A DNA stretch of 49,015 nt from Paenibacillaceae bacterium (GCA_015057775.1 SVDT01000004.1:1-49015); one strand, 5' to 3'. Counted from the first letter of the stretch, positions 1-9,636 are shown. Notes: a model not told the origin generated them from the letters alone. Translations and numbers: made by a program.

Positions 1-183
1 ATGGATGCATCGGAAGTAAAAGGTTCCGTCCGTGATGTGGACTATTTAAAAAAGAGTCTGGAACAGATTGCAGCAAGCAGGGAAAAGGAGCGGGGAAACA
101 GACAGGGAGAGGATTGGCTTAAGGATTTAAATCCGGAAGAATTAAAGCTGATTGGCGAAATTCTCCAGGAATATTTAACATGA
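1..183 (+). CDS. Hypothetical protein, possibly the 3' end of a longer gene
   Basis: A reading frame of 60 residues runs from the first base to a TGA stop at 181-183. It is charged and probably helical, with no motif I recognise. An ATG happens to lie at base 1, but there is no upstream sequence in which to look for a ribosome binding site, so this is just as likely to be the C-terminal part of a longer protein cut by the window edge. It ends about 110 bases before pgi, and a separate promoter lies between the two, so it need not share a transcript with pgi. Confidence 0.45.
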   Translation: MDASEVKGSVRDVDYLKKSLEQIAASREKERGNRQGEDWLKDLNPEELKLIGEILQEYLT

Positions 184-210
184 ACGTTCGGAGGGCAGAA
201 GAAAATAAAG

Positions 211-239
211 TCGCATTTCGATGAGTTCTATGATATAAT
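211..239 (+). promoter_or_regulatory. Probable sigma-A promoter of pgi
   Basis: TATAAT at 234-239 is preceded by TG one base upstream (extended -10). The -35 is weak (TCGCAT, 211-216) at 17-bp spacing. It lies 55 bases before the pgi start. Confidence 0.5.
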
Positions 240-294
240 TTTCCTAAACAGGCAGACAGGAACCTGACATAATAGGAAAAGGAGAATATTAGCA

Positions 295-1641
295 ATGGGA
301 AATATAGTTTTTGATGATTCCAGAGCAGCAGGATTTGTATCAGCAGAAGAGATGGATAACATGAAAGCCACAGTACTGTGTGCGAAGGATGTGCTGATGA
401 ACAAAACTGGTGCAGGTAACGATTTCTTGGGGTGGATTGATCTACCGGTCAATTATGATAAAAAAGAATTCCAGGAAATAAAGGCGGCAGCAGAAAAAAT
501 TCAGAGTGATTCTGATGTACTGCTTGTTGTCGGGATCGGCGGTTCTTATCTTGGTGCAAGAGCAGCGATCGAATTTTTATCCCACAGCTTTTATAACGTA
601 TTACCAAAAGGAAAGCGTAAAACTCCGGAGATTTATTTCGTCGGCAACAGCATTAGCAGCAAGTATATTCAGGATTTAAAGGACGTGCTGGAAGGAAAAG
701 ATTTCTCCGTTAATATTATATCCAAATCCGGTACAACCACAGAGCCTGCAATTGCATTCCGTGTATTTAAGGATCTGCTGATCGAAAAGTATGGACGTGA
801 AGAGGCAAATAAAAGGATTTATGCCACTACGGATAAGGCGAAGGGTGCGTTAAAGAATTTAGCGGACCAGGAAGGTTATCAAACGTTTGTTGTTCCGGAT
901 GATGTGGGAGGACGTTTCTCAGTGCTTACGGCAGTCGGCCTTCTTCCGATTGCAGTATCTGGTGCTGATATTGATAAATTGATGGAAGGCGCGGCAGCAG
1001 CCAGAGAGGAGGCAGTAAACACACCTTATGAATCAAACGGTGCACTCCGGTATGCAGCGGTCCGCAACATTCTCCTTAGAAAGGGAAAGTCGGTTGAGAT
1101 CGTGGCAAATTATGAGCCAAGCCTTCATTATGTTTCCGAGTGGTGGAAACAGCTGTTTGGAGAAAGCGAAGGAAAGGATCAGAGAGGTATTTTTCCGGCA
1201 GCAGTGGATTTAACCACAGACTTGCACTCTATGGGACAGTTTATTCAGGATGGGTCCCGAATTATGTTTGAAACTGTATTAAATGTAGAAGAATCTCCGG
1301 CAGAGATCCTCTTAAAGGAAGAAGAGGTTGATACAGACGGAATGAACTATCTGGCGGGAAAGAGCGTGGACTTCGTGAACAAGAGCGCGATGAATGGAAC
1401 CATTCTGGCGCACAGTGACGGAGATGTCCCGAATCTGATGGTGAACATTCCGGATCAGGATGAATTCAGCTTAGGACAGCTGTTTTACTTCTTTGAATAT
1501 GCCTGTGGTGTAAGCGGCTATATTCTGGGAGTAAATCCATTCAACCAGCCGGGTGTGGAAAGCTATAAAAAGAATATGTTTGCTCTCCTTGGAAAGCCTG
1601 GGTTTGAGAAGGAAAGAGAAGAGCTTTTAAAGAGATTATAA
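295..1641 (+). CDS. pgi: Glucose-6-phosphate isomerase
   Basis: Cytosolic enzyme that interconverts glucose 6-phosphate and fructose 6-phosphate in glycolysis. The protein has 448 residues, the usual length for the short Gram-positive form. Visible family signatures are the sugar-phosphate-binding [12 protein letters not shown] near residue 80, the [10 protein letters not shown] segment near residue 145, [14 protein letters not shown] near residue 205 and the C-terminal [12 protein letters not shown]. The ATG has a good ribosome binding site (AAGGAG, about 10 bases upstream). It has its own extended -10 promoter and its own terminator, so it is probably monocistronic. Transketolase and glucokinase, two other central carbon genes, lie downstream but are not in the same operon. 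Confidence 0.97.
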   Translation: MGNIVFDDSRAAGFVSAEEMDNMKATVLCAKDVLMNKTGAGNDFLGWIDLPVNYDKKEFQEIKAAAEKIQSDSDVLLVVGIGGSYLGARAAIEFLSHSFYNVLPKGKRKTPEIYFVGNSISSKYIQDLKDVLEGKDFSVNIISKSGTTTEPAIAFRVFKDLLIEKYGREEANKRIYATTDKAKGALKNLADQEGYQTFVVPDDVGGRFSVLTAVGLLPIAVSGADIDKLMEGAAAAREEAVNTPYESNGALRYAAVRNILLRKGKSVEIVANYEPSLHYVSEWWKQLFGESEGKDQRGIFPAAVDLTTDLHSMGQFIQDGSRIMFETVLNVEESPAEILLKEEEVDTDGMNYLAGKSVDFVNKSAMNGTILAHSDGDVPNLMVNIPDQDEFSLGQLFYFFEYACGVSGYILGVNPFNQPGVESYKKNMFALLGKPGFEKEREELLKRL

Positions 1642-1656
1642 ACTGTTTTAAATATA

Positions 1657-1692
1657 AAAAGTCCTGCCATGTAAATGGAGGACTTTTTTTTA
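1657..1692 (+). terminator. Rho-independent terminator after pgi
   Basis: Stem AAAAGTCCT / AGGACTTTT with a loop of about 13 bases, followed by a run of T. It could also act on the converging gene from the other side. Confidence 0.85.
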
Positions 1693-1702
1693 CCAATAAG
1701 TA

Positions 1703-1969
1703 TTATTCTTCTATAATCTGTATCTCCAGAAAATCAAAATCAATGGGTTCTATAAAATTATCCTGAGTAAATCGTGCTTTTGAATGAACTTTAAAATCCT
1801 TTACAGTAGAATCAAGCCATATGGGCTTTCCTAGATCAAACTGATAGCAGATCTCCTCCAGAGACTGAAACACCATGGAAGTTCTGGACAGACTGTAATC
1901 GGAGATACAGATGACGGTATCTTTTACGATCCGGGTATTGGTTATTAATTTTGCCCACATACGAAACAT
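1703..1969 (-). CDS. Hypothetical protein, 88 residues
   Basis: A small minus-strand gene convergent with pgi. The start ATG (1967-1969) is preceded by a GAAGGGA ribosome binding site at suitable spacing, which argues for a real gene. The protein has no signal peptide or membrane segment, is rich in I, F and D, and ends in an acidic IEE tail. I do not recognise a family. It sits alone between the pgi terminator and a divergently transcribed coiled-coil gene. Confidence 0.6.
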   Translation of the reverse strand: MFRMWAKLITNTRIVKDTVICISDYSLSRTSMVFQSLEEICYQFDLGKPIWLDSTVKDFKVHSKARFTQDNFIEPIDFDFLEIQIIEE

Positions 1970-2073
1970 AATAATTTTCCCTTCTATCTGACAAATTTCG
2001 GTGACCGGCAGTCATTTGATGAAACGATTATAGCATTATGTGTACGAATATGGCAAGGAAGAAATTCAGGACA

Positions 2074-2102
2074 TTGTAAAACAAATCAACCTATGATAAA
2101 AT
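2074..2102 (+). promoter_or_regulatory. Promoter of the coiled-coil membrane protein gene
   Basis: TTGTAA (2074-2079), 17-bp spacer, TAAAAT (2097-2102), with TG one base before the -10. Confidence 0.6.
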
Positions 2103-2136
2103 TGTGAGAGGAAAAACCGAAGGAGGAAGACAAAAG

Positions 2137-3228
2137 ATGGCACAGCCTATAGAAGATCAGGTTGGATTTCTTGGAGAGGCATGCAGAGCCGTTCAGGAAC
2201 TATCGGTAAGCAAGAGTTTGCTTGAAAAATACCGTCTGGAAGAAAAGAGTCTTTTTAGAGAACTGGAAGCAGAGAGAAAGGCTGTGACCGATGCCATCAG
2301 CCTTACGGTAAAAAAAAGGGTACAGGAAATTAACGATACCTATGACAGAGAGATCGCGAAAGAACAGGACAATCTAAAGCGATTAAGAAACAAACGGGAA
2401 AAAGCCAAAACACAGGGAATTAAGGAACGGATTGAAGAGGAGACTCAGGAGCTTAAGGATAAAAACAAAGAATTGTTAACTGAGTTAAAATCTGTTTTTA
2501 AACGGGATCATGTTCCGTCTTACTGCAGGAGCACCTGGTATTATGCTTTGTTTTTTACCAGAGGGTTTTCTGAAACCATTATCCTGCTTTTTACAGCACT
2601 TATTTTTTTTCTTGCCATACCCTGCGGAATCTATTTTCTCATTCCACAAAGAAAATCATTTTATCTGGCAGGAATTTATTTTGTCTCCATCCTGCTTTTT
2701 GGCGGGATTTATATTCTGATTAACAATCGGACAAGAGTCAGACACCCAGAGGCTTTAAAAAAGGGAAGGGCGATTAAAAATTCTATAAAATCAAATCGGA
2801 GAAAGCTTCGTGCCATTATCCGTTCTATAAAAAAGGATCGTAACGAAAAGGTCTATAATCTGGAAAAGTTTGATGATGAGATTGCAAAAACAGAACAGGA
2901 TCTTGCAGACATTGCGGACAAGAAACAGGAGGCATTGAATACATTTGATAAGGTAACCAGTACGATTATTTCCGATGAAATAGCCAGCAGTAAAAGAGAA
3001 AAAATCTCACAGCTTGAGAAGGAACACGAAGAGGCGGTTAATAACTGGAAAGAAGCTCAGATACGGGTTAAGGAGCAGACGCTGTTTATCAATGATAATT
3101 ATGCCTCTTATATCGGATCTGAATATATGATCCCGGAGAAGCTTGATGAACTGGCAGATATGATACGGATGGGGAAGGCACAAACCATTAGTGAAGCCAA
3201 GGAAATTTATAACAGCATAAAAGACTAA
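2137..3228 (+). CDS. Coiled-coil protein with two central membrane segments
   Basis: Function not recognised. I place the start at the ATG at 2137 because AGGAGG lies at 2121-2126; an in-frame GTG at 2104 has no ribosome binding site and falls on the promoter. The 363-residue product has a long charged N-terminal coiled coil (about residues 20-125). A hydrophobic hairpin of two helices follows at roughly 140-200 (cores FSETIILLFTALIFFLAIPC and FYLAGIYFVSILLFGGIYIL). A second charged coiled coil runs almost to the C-terminus. The symmetric coil-membrane-coil layout suggests a membrane-anchored scaffold or an assembly with itself. It is monocistronic, with its own promoter and terminator. Confidence 0.85.
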   Translation: MAQPIEDQVGFLGEACRAVQELSVSKSLLEKYRLEEKSLFRELEAERKAVTDAISLTVKKRVQEINDTYDREIAKEQDNLKRLRNKREKAKTQGIKERIEEETQELKDKNKELLTELKSVFKRDHVPSYCRSTWYYALFFTRGFSETIILLFTALIFFLAIPCGIYFLIPQRKSFYLAGIYFVSILLFGGIYILINNRTRVRHPEALKKGRAIKNSIKSNRRKLRAIIRSIKKDRNEKVYNLEKFDDEIAKTEQDLADIADKKQEALNTFDKVTSTIISDEIASSKREKISQLEKEHEEAVNNWKEAQIRVKEQTLFINDNYASYIGSEYMIPEKLDELADMIRMGKAQTISEAKEIYNSIKD

Positions 3229-3232
3229 AATA

Positions 3233-3282
3233 AAGGTACAGGAACCAGCCGGCATAAACGGCAGGCCTGTACTTTTTTTGCG
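3233..3282 (+). terminator. Rho-independent terminator
   Basis: GGTACAGG pairs with CCTGTAC across an inner GC-rich loop (GCCGGC/GGC) and is followed by seven T residues. Confidence 0.8.
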
Positions 3283-3302
3283 TTTTTCTGAAGGATTGAG
3301 GT

Positions 3303-3332
3303 GAATAATTCTAAAGAACCCGGCTTATAATA
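3303..3332 (+). promoter_or_regulatory. Possible forespore-type (sigma-F/G) promoter of yyaC
   Basis: GAATA (3303-3307), 18-bp spacer, TATAATA (3326-3332). This resembles the GHATR / CATAMTA pattern of forespore sigma factors. The -10 also fits sigma-A, so the assignment is tentative. In Bacillus subtilis, yyaC is forespore-expressed. Confidence 0.35.
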
Positions 3333-3368
3333 GAACAGAGAAAAATAAGGACAGCAGGGCAGTATATT

Positions 3369-3968
3369 ATGAAATTATGGGAAAGAATTGCAATCCGGGG
3401 AAATCGGGATGTTTTTTATTATGACACCAGGCAGACCTTTGAAGCAGAGGAGTTTGCGTCCAGACTTTACAGCATGATATGCTCGGAGCAGGAGAATGGA
3501 AAATCGGCAGGTGTGCTGTTTTTATGCATAGGTACCGACCGTTCCACGGGAGACAGCCTTGGGCCCTTAATTGGTTATAAGCTAAATGAAATGGGACTGG
3601 AGCATTTAGAGTTACTGGGCACGTTGGAGCGTCCGGTTCACGCCATGAATTTGGATACCTATCAGACTATTTTAAAGCTGCGATATCCCAATCATGTAGT
3701 GGTAGCCGTGGATGCCTCTGTTGGAAATATAGAGCATATTGGTTATGTCACCCTTGGAAAAGGGGCGTTAAAACCAGGCCTTGGAGTCAGCAAAGAGCTT
3801 CGGGCTGTAGGGGATATTTTTATTACAGGTATTGTGGGAAGCTGTGGAAATTACGATCCGCTTATGCTTCAGAGTATCCGGCTTTCTGTTGTCATGCGTA
3901 TGGCAGACTGCATCAGCCGCAGTATTTGTCTTGTCGAAAAGTTATGGGAAAACTCGTACTTTCTTTGA
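3369..3968 (+). CDS. yyaC: YyaC-family (DUF1256) putative spore protease
   Basis: A protein of 199 residues with the DUF1256 core: FLCIGTDRSTGDSLGPLIG (about residues 51-69), a central GTLERPVHAMNL stretch, VAVDASVG and a terminal GVSKELRAVGDIFITGIVG. The family is structurally related to the germination protease GPR and to HybD peptidases, and is linked to sporulation. The acidic residues of the GTDRSTGD motif are present. The start ATG has only a weak ribosome binding site, with no better alternative in frame. The neighbouring downstream gene encodes a LysM protein, also plausible for the spore or cell envelope. Family assignment is secure; the biochemical role is inferred. Confidence 0.9.
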   Translation: MKLWERIAIRGNRDVFYYDTRQTFEAEEFASRLYSMICSEQENGKSAGVLFLCIGTDRSTGDSLGPLIGYKLNEMGLEHLELLGTLERPVHAMNLDTYQTILKLRYPNHVVVAVDASVGNIEHIGYVTLGKGALKPGLGVSKELRAVGDIFITGIVGSCGNYDPLMLQSIRLSVVMRMADCISRSICLVEKLWENSYFL

Positions 3969-3992
3969 CACGTTTTTCAAATGCCTTATGCT
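3965..3992 (+). promoter_or_regulatory. Promoter of the LysM protein gene
   Basis: TTGACA (3965-3970) overlaps the yyaC stop codon; 16-bp spacer, then TATGCT (3987-3992). Confidence 0.45.
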
Positions 3993-4030
3993 ATGATTCA
4001 TTGGATTAAATAGAATAGCGGGGTGATCCA

Positions 4031-5281
4031 ATGGATGAATTATACAATCCGTTCCCGAAGCTGCCCAAAAACATCAGACAGATTGGGGAACGGGATGAAA
4101 TCGTAAAATTATATGTAGAGGATTATGTTAACACATATTTAAAACGTCTTTTTCCTGTAACTGGACAGAGACTGCGGGTCGGACTTTTGCTTGGCAGTAT
4201 GGAGTTAAGTGACGGGACGCCGTATATCTTTATCGACGGAGCATTGGAGATGGAAGATGTGACGGAAGAGGGCCTGAAGGTGTCCTTTACAGAACTGTCA
4301 TGGAAAAGAGCTTCCCAAAACATGGACCAGCTTTTTCCAAAAAGATCTATACAGGGCTGGTTTATATGTGGAAGTCCGGGAGAAGATTTAAGTCCTTTAA
4401 ATTACTGGAAGCAGCACATGCAGTATTTTGGAGGTCCCAACAAACTAATGTATCTAAGCTGTGGAACAGAGGGGGATGAAACAATTTATGTAACCTCGGA
4501 AGATGGTTTTTATAAGCTTCAGGGGTACAGTATCTATTATGAACGCAATCAAATGATGCAGGATTATATGGTACTGCGCAAGGATGTAAAACGTATCGAA
4601 ACCGATACAAATGATAAGGTAATTGAAGAATTCCGCAAGCGAATGGGCGAGAACAAGGAAGAAGCAGTGGACAGGCATCAGACTGTCGGACTTCTCCGGG
4701 GCATGTGCATGGCCATGTCAGTTGTCGTATTAGCTGGCGGAATTGTTATGTTTAACAACTATGAGCGTATGAAAAGCATGGAAAGTGTGGTAGTCTCTGC
4801 AATTCCAGCCAAGGCAGAAAAAATTCTCCTGGGTGATAAGACCCAGCAAAAGGGTGAAAAAAAGGAATCGGGAGTAGTGGTGGAGGAAGCTGATGGAGAA
4901 GTATATCCGACCTCTGCAGTCAGCAAGGAAACCATGTCTGAAACCATGCCGGGAGCCACACAGGCGCAGACAGCGGCACAGGCTGGGGAAACAGCGGGTG
5001 AGACAGTCAGTGAGACAGCTGCAGCCGCAGAGTCAGAGCCAGCAACACAAAAGGTAGTAGAAGAGAAGGTGACACAGGCAGCTAAACCTGAGACACAACC
5101 TGCAACCCAGGCAGCAGTGACGGATAGCCAACGGATTCATACCGTGGTAGAAGGAGAAACGCTGTATGGGATTTGTATTGCTGAATATAAGAGCGTTAAT
5201 AAATTAAAGGAAATATGCGAACTGAATGGACTGGAAGATGAAAATAAGATAGTTGCGGGCCAGAAATTGCGTCTTCCGTAG
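4031..5281 (+). CDS. LysM-domain membrane protein
   Basis: The 416-residue protein has three parts. Residues 1 to about 215 form a soluble N-terminal domain of unknown function, predicted to be cytoplasmic. One membrane helix lies at about 222-243 (core MAMSVVVLAGGIVMF). Next comes a low-complexity linker rich in T, A, E and Q (about 275-370). A single C-terminal LysM domain (HTVVEGETLYGIC through GQKLRLP) should bind peptidoglycan outside the membrane. There is no N-terminal signal peptide, so the helix acts as a signal anchor. The ribosome binding site GGGGTGAT lies just before the ATG. It may couple a cytoplasmic event to the cell wall; the exact role is unknown. Confidence 0.9.
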   Translation: MDELYNPFPKLPKNIRQIGERDEIVKLYVEDYVNTYLKRLFPVTGQRLRVGLLLGSMELSDGTPYIFIDGALEMEDVTEEGLKVSFTELSWKRASQNMDQLFPKRSIQGWFICGSPGEDLSPLNYWKQHMQYFGGPNKLMYLSCGTEGDETIYVTSEDGFYKLQGYSIYYERNQMMQDYMVLRKDVKRIETDTNDKVIEEFRKRMGENKEEAVDRHQTVGLLRGMCMAMSVVVLAGGIVMFNNYERMKSMESVVVSAIPAKAEKILLGDKTQQKGEKKESGVVVEEADGEVYPTSAVSKETMSETMPGATQAQTAAQAGETAGETVSETAAAAESEPATQKVVEEKVTQAAKPETQPATQAAVTDSQRIHTVVEGETLYGICIAEYKSVNKLKEICELNGLEDENKIVAGQKLRLP

Positions 5282-5353
5282 AAAAACTTAATGCGTTTCT
5301 CTCTAATTTGATGTATACTACAATTACATATGGGCATTTTTAGGAGAAACTGC

Positions 5354-6628
5354 ATGAGCGATATGAACTCTATGAACAGAGAGATAAAGAAAGACCAGCT
5401 GCGGCGTCAGATTGTCCCGGCTTCACCGCAAAAGGACGAGGACAGCAATGAAATCATAAAAAGAGCCCGCACAAAGGTTAAAAAGAAAAAGTTAAAGATT
5501 TTTCTGGTGGTGCTTTTTATCCTGTCTGCAGGTGCAGTCAGTCTGTATACATATTTGAATTATTATCAGTATACTGGATACAGCGTCGTCTGGGAAAAAT
5601 CGCTCAATGAAGGAAGCTACGTTGGATATTTGGACTTTGGAACCAATGTGTTAAAATACAGCAAGGATGGAGCTTCCTATATTGATAACCAGGGGAAAGA
5701 GGTATGGATACAGAGCTATGAGATGAAATCACCGGTTGCCAGTGTCAATGGCTCTTATGCGGTCATTGCGGATCAACAGGGTAATTCCATCTATGTCTTT
5801 GATAAGACGGGTAATACCGGAGTGGCAAACACGGTACTGCCTATTATAAAGGCGTCTGTATCAGCCCATGGAGTGGTGGCTGCGATCTTAGAAGATACTA
5901 CTTCCAATTATGTGTATTTTTATAAACGGGATGGCAGTTCTCTGGATGTGAAGATCAAAGCTTTATTAGGAGGAGATTCCGGTTATCCGGTGGATATCAG
6001 CTTATCCCCTGACGGAACACAGCTGATTGGATCTTATGCATTTTTAAAGAATGGAACAATGAATGGAAGAGTTGCCTTTCATAATTTTGCAGAAATCGGT
6101 AAAAGTGTTCCGGACAGGCTTGTAGGGGGATTTGATGAACCTTATGAGTCCACATTTGTAGCGCAGGTAAGGTTTCTTGATGACACATACTCCTGTGCGT
6201 TTGCAGATAATGGTATTTCGTTTTATTCCACAAAGAATGCACTTTCTCCGGAGCTGATTAAGCAGATTCCGGCTGAAGATGAGATAAAAAGTGTATTTTA
6301 CTCGGACAAGTATGCAGGAATGATTACCGATAACCCTGAAGGGGAAAATCCTTATAAGCTTTCTGTATATAAATCCAATGGGAACCTGATGTTTACCAGT
6401 GGTTTCCAATATCAGTACACCCATGCTGATATTGACGGAAACCTGGTAATTTTGTATAATGAAGACTCTTGCAGAGTCTATAACATGTCAGGAAGGCTTA
6501 AATTTTCCAGTACATTTGATTTTCCCATAACAAAAATCCGAAACGGCAGATTTCCCAATACTCTGATCGTATCCGGACCCCAGAACATGAAAGAAATAAG
6601 ATTACAAATAGGAGGACAATACCAATGA
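5354..6628 (+). CDS. DUF5711-family membrane-anchored beta-propeller-like protein
   Basis: I choose the ATG at 5354 (424 residues) because TAGGAGAAAC precedes it; an in-frame ATG at 5330 lacks a ribosome binding site. The N-terminus is charged and cytoplasmic, followed by one membrane helix (about residues 45-65, IFLVVLFILSAGAVSLYTYL). The rest is extracytoplasmic and made of repeated short beta-rich units of the type YAVIADQQGNSIYVFDKTG, as in PQQ- or WD-like propellers. This matches the Lachnospiraceae DUF5711 family as I remember it; its role is unknown. Its stop overlaps the transketolase start by 4 bases (ATGA), so the two genes are translationally coupled. That is odd for a membrane protein and a metabolic enzyme. 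Confidence 0.85.
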   Translation: MSDMNSMNREIKKDQLRRQIVPASPQKDEDSNEIIKRARTKVKKKKLKIFLVVLFILSAGAVSLYTYLNYYQYTGYSVVWEKSLNEGSYVGYLDFGTNVLKYSKDGASYIDNQGKEVWIQSYEMKSPVASVNGSYAVIADQQGNSIYVFDKTGNTGVANTVLPIIKASVSAHGVVAAILEDTTSNYVYFYKRDGSSLDVKIKALLGGDSGYPVDISLSPDGTQLIGSYAFLKNGTMNGRVAFHNFAEIGKSVPDRLVGGFDEPYESTFVAQVRFLDDTYSCAFADNGISFYSTKNALSPELIKQIPAEDEIKSVFYSDKYAGMITDNPEGENPYKLSVYKSNGNLMFTSGFQYQYTHADIDGNLVILYNEDSCRVYNMSGRLKFSSTFDFPITKIRNGRFPNTLIVSGPQNMKEIRLQIGGQYQ

Positions 6629-8604
6629 GCAACATCGATACTATGTCAATTAATGCAATCCGCATCCTTTCTGCCGATGCAATCCAGAAAGCCAACTCCG
6701 GACATCCGGGACTTCCTTTAGGCTGCGCATCTGCTGCGTATGAATTATGGGCAAATCACATGAATCATAATCCGGCAGATCCAACATGGGCCAACAGAGA
6801 CCGTTTTATCCTGTCTGGAGGTCATGGATCCATGCTGTTGTACTCTATGCTTCATCTGTTTGGATATGGTAATTTATCCAAAGAGGATGTGATGAATTTC
6901 CGCCAGCTTGGTTCTAAAACTCCTGGACATCCGGAGTATGGCCATACAGTGGGAGTTGAGGCAACCACAGGTCCTCTTGGAGCTGGTATGGGTATGGCAG
7001 TCGGTATGGCAATTGCCGAAAGTCATCTTGCTGCTGTATTTAATAAGGACAACTATCCGGTAGTTGATCATTACACCTTTGCTTTGGGTGGAGACGGCTG
7101 CATGATGGAAGGAATTTCCTCCGAGGTATTTTCTCTTGCAGGAACTCTTGGTCTGGGTAAATTAATTGTTTTTTATGATTCCAATAAAATTTCCATTGAA
7201 GGAAGTACAGATATCGCATTTACAGAGAATGTACAAAAACGTATGGAAGCATTTGGTTTCCAGATTATTACGGTTGAGGATGGTAATGATTTAGAAGCCA
7301 TAGGACGTGCAATCGAAGAGGCAAAGGCAGATACCGAGCATCCTTCCTTTATCACCATAAAGACACAGATCGGCTTTGGCTGTCCTGCAAAGCAGGGTAA
7401 GGCAAGTGCTCACGGGGAACCTCTGGGTGCTGATAACATAACTGCATTAAAGGAAAACTTAGGCTGGCCATCTATGGAGCCATTCTATGTTCCGGAGGAA
7501 GTTTACAGCCATTACAGAAAGCTTGCTGAGGAAAAGGCTGAGACAGAAGCGGCATGGAATGTAATGTTCGCTGCTTACTGCCAGGAGTATCCAGACATGG
7601 AAGAACTGTGGAATGCTTACCATGACCCGGATGCAGGAGAGAAATCCATCGAGGCATGCGCTGATTTCTGGAAAAAGCCGGAGAAGGCAGATGCAACCAG
7701 AAATTTATCCGGACAGATTTTAAACAGAATTAAGACATATATGCCAAACTTAATCGGTGGTTCTGCGGATTTAGCTCCTTCCAATAAGACAAATATGTCG
7801 GATATGGGAGATTACAGCAAGGAGAACCCGGCTGGCAGAAACATGCATTTCGGAGTTCGGGAACTTGGAATGACAGCCATAGGAAACGGTATGATGCTTC
7901 ACGGCGGACTTCGTACCTATGTGTCTACTTTCTTTGTTTTCAGTGATTATACAAAACCCATGGCACGTCTTTCTGCTTTAATGGGAGTACCGTTATCCTT
8001 CGTATTCACTCACGATAGCATCGGTGTTGGTGAAGATGGTCCTACTCATGAGCCAATTGAGCAGCTTGCCATGTTACGTGCATTGCCAAACTTCCATGTA
8101 TTCCGTCCCTGTGATGAAACAGAGACAGAAGCAGCATGGTACTCTGCACTGACTTCCAAAAAGACTCCGACCGCTCTGGTTCTTACCAGACAGAATCTGA
8201 CTCCTATGCCAGGAAGCAGCAAAGAGGCATTAAAGGGTGGCTATGTAATCGATGACTGTGAAGGAACACCAGATCTGATTCTGATTGCCAGCGGATCGGA
8301 AGTTGAATTGTCTGTAAAGGCAAAAGCTCTTATTCCTGAAAAGAAAGTCCGCGTAGTTTCCATGCCATGTATGGATTTATTTGAGGAGCAGAGCCAGGAG
8401 TACAAGGAATCTGTACTTCCAAAAGAAGTTAGAAAACGTGTGGCAGTGGAAGCATTAAGCGATTTCGGCTGGGGCAAATATGTAGGCCTTGACGGTGCTT
8501 ATGTGACCATGACCGGATTCGGAGCAAGCGGTCCTGCTAATCTGTTATTTGACCATTTTGGATTTACGCCTGAGCATGTGGCAGAAGTGGCAAAATCCTT
8601 ATAA
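6625..8604 (+). CDS. tkt: Transketolase
   Basis: Thiamine-diphosphate enzyme of the non-oxidative pentose phosphate pathway that transfers two-carbon units between sugar phosphates. It is full length at 659 residues. Visible features are GGHGSMLLY near residue 66, TPGHPEYGHTVGVEATTGPLGAG near 105, the ThDP-magnesium motif GDGCMMEG near 156 leading to the DSNKISIEG segment, and the second-domain EDGPTHEPIEQLAMLRALPN (catalytic glutamate region) near 470. The start is fixed by an AGGAGG site and the 4-base overlap with the upstream DUF5711 gene. A glucokinase gene follows after a short gap and may be co-transcribed. Confidence 0.97.
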   Translation: MSNIDTMSINAIRILSADAIQKANSGHPGLPLGCASAAYELWANHMNHNPADPTWANRDRFILSGGHGSMLLYSMLHLFGYGNLSKEDVMNFRQLGSKTPGHPEYGHTVGVEATTGPLGAGMGMAVGMAIAESHLAAVFNKDNYPVVDHYTFALGGDGCMMEGISSEVFSLAGTLGLGKLIVFYDSNKISIEGSTDIAFTENVQKRMEAFGFQIITVEDGNDLEAIGRAIEEAKADTEHPSFITIKTQIGFGCPAKQGKASAHGEPLGADNITALKENLGWPSMEPFYVPEEVYSHYRKLAEEKAETEAAWNVMFAAYCQEYPDMEELWNAYHDPDAGEKSIEACADFWKKPEKADATRNLSGQILNRIKTYMPNLIGGSADLAPSNKTNMSDMGDYSKENPAGRNMHFGVRELGMTAIGNGMMLHGGLRTYVSTFFVFSDYTKPMARLSALMGVPLSFVFTHDSIGVGEDGPTHEPIEQLAMLRALPNFHVFRPCDETETEAAWYSALTSKKTPTALVLTRQNLTPMPGSSKEALKGGYVIDDCEGTPDLILIASGSEVELSVKAKALIPEKKVRVVSMPCMDLFEEQSQEYKESVLPKEVRKRVAVEALSDFGWGKYVGLDGAYVTMTGFGASGPANLLFDHFGFTPEHVAEVAKSL

Positions 8605-8650
8605 TTAAACTGCCTCTGTGGTACAAAAGCATAAAGGAGTGTATCTGGAT

Positions 8651-9595
8651 ATGGGAAAAAAGTGTGTTGGCATAGATGTGGGAGGAACATCTGTTAAGAT
8701 CGGAATATTTGAAACAACAGGGGAACTTCTTCATAAGTGGGAGGTTGGTACCAGAACGGAAGAGAACGGAAGATACATTCTTGATGATGTGTCTGCTTCC
8801 ATTCTGGAAACACTTAAAAAGCTTGAGCTCTCTCTTGATGAGATCAAAGGCATAGGAATGGGAGTTCCTGGACCGGTTATGCCGGATGGATATGTAGAAG
8901 TCTGCGTCAATTTAGGCTGGCGTGATTTATATCCGGGAAGAGAACTGAGCAGCAGGCTGGACGGAATTCCGGTGCTGTGCGGAAATGATGCCAATGTGGC
9001 TGCCCTGGGTGAGATGTGGCAGGGCGGTGGTAAGGGCTACGAAGACATCGTTATGGTCACCCTGGGCACAGGTGTGGGCGGAGGCGTAATCATAGGAGAG
9101 AAGATTATTGCCGGCAAGCACGGACTGGCAGGTGAAATCGGTCATATCCATATCCGGGATGAAGAGACAGAACATTGCAATTGCGGCGGCGTAGGCTGTG
9201 TAGAGCAGATTGCAAGTGCAACCGGTATTGCAAGGGAAGCGAGACGGAAGATGGCTTCTACGGATATTCCTTCTGCATTGCGGGAGTTCGGAGATAGCGT
9301 AACTGCGAAGGAAGTATTGGATGCGGCAAAGGCTGGAGATGAACTGGCAAAGACTGTGATCAATATCGTGGGTCATTATCTTGGTCTTGCACTGGCTCAG
9401 ATTACCATGGTCATTGATCCGGAAGTATTTGTTATAGGCGGAGGCGTATCAAAGGCAGGACAATTTCTGATTGATGAGATTTACCGCCATTACGATGAAT
9501 TTACCCCTATATCAAAAAGCAAGAGCAAAATCGTTCTTGCAACACTTGGCAACGATGCCGGTATTTTCGGCGCGGCAAGACTGATTCTTGACTGA
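8651..9595 (+). CDS. glcK: ROK-family glucokinase
   Basis: Phosphorylates glucose with ATP to feed glycolysis. I place the start at 8651 (314 residues): AAAGGAG lies upstream and the family N-terminus MGKKCVGIDVGGTSVK begins there. A GTG at 8618 would add an unlikely N-terminal tail. Motifs are the phosphate-binding DVGGTSVK at residues 9-16, CGNDANVAALGE, GTGVGGGVIIGEKIIAGKHGLAGEIGH with the catalytic region, and the ROK zinc motif CNCGGVGCVE near 176. Length and motifs are those of clostridial glucokinases; a different sugar or N-acetylhexosamine substrate is possible but less likely. It ends at a strong bidirectional terminator. Confidence 0.93.
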   Translation: MGKKCVGIDVGGTSVKIGIFETTGELLHKWEVGTRTEENGRYILDDVSASILETLKKLELSLDEIKGIGMGVPGPVMPDGYVEVCVNLGWRDLYPGRELSSRLDGIPVLCGNDANVAALGEMWQGGGKGYEDIVMVTLGTGVGGGVIIGEKIIAGKHGLAGEIGHIHIRDEETEHCNCGGVGCVEQIASATGIAREARRKMASTDIPSALREFGDSVTAKEVLDAAKAGDELAKTVINIVGHYLGLALAQITMVIDPEVFVIGGGVSKAGQFLIDEIYRHYDEFTPISKSKSKIVLATLGNDAGIFGAARLILD

Positions 9596-9636
9596 TGACC
9601 ATTTATATATTTTTATTATAAATTAAATATGTCTAT

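Noticed and set aside
6044-6424. Long minus-strand open frame of 126 codons inside the DUF5711 gene
   Set aside because: It lies opposite a well-supported gene, has atypical composition and no ribosome binding site.
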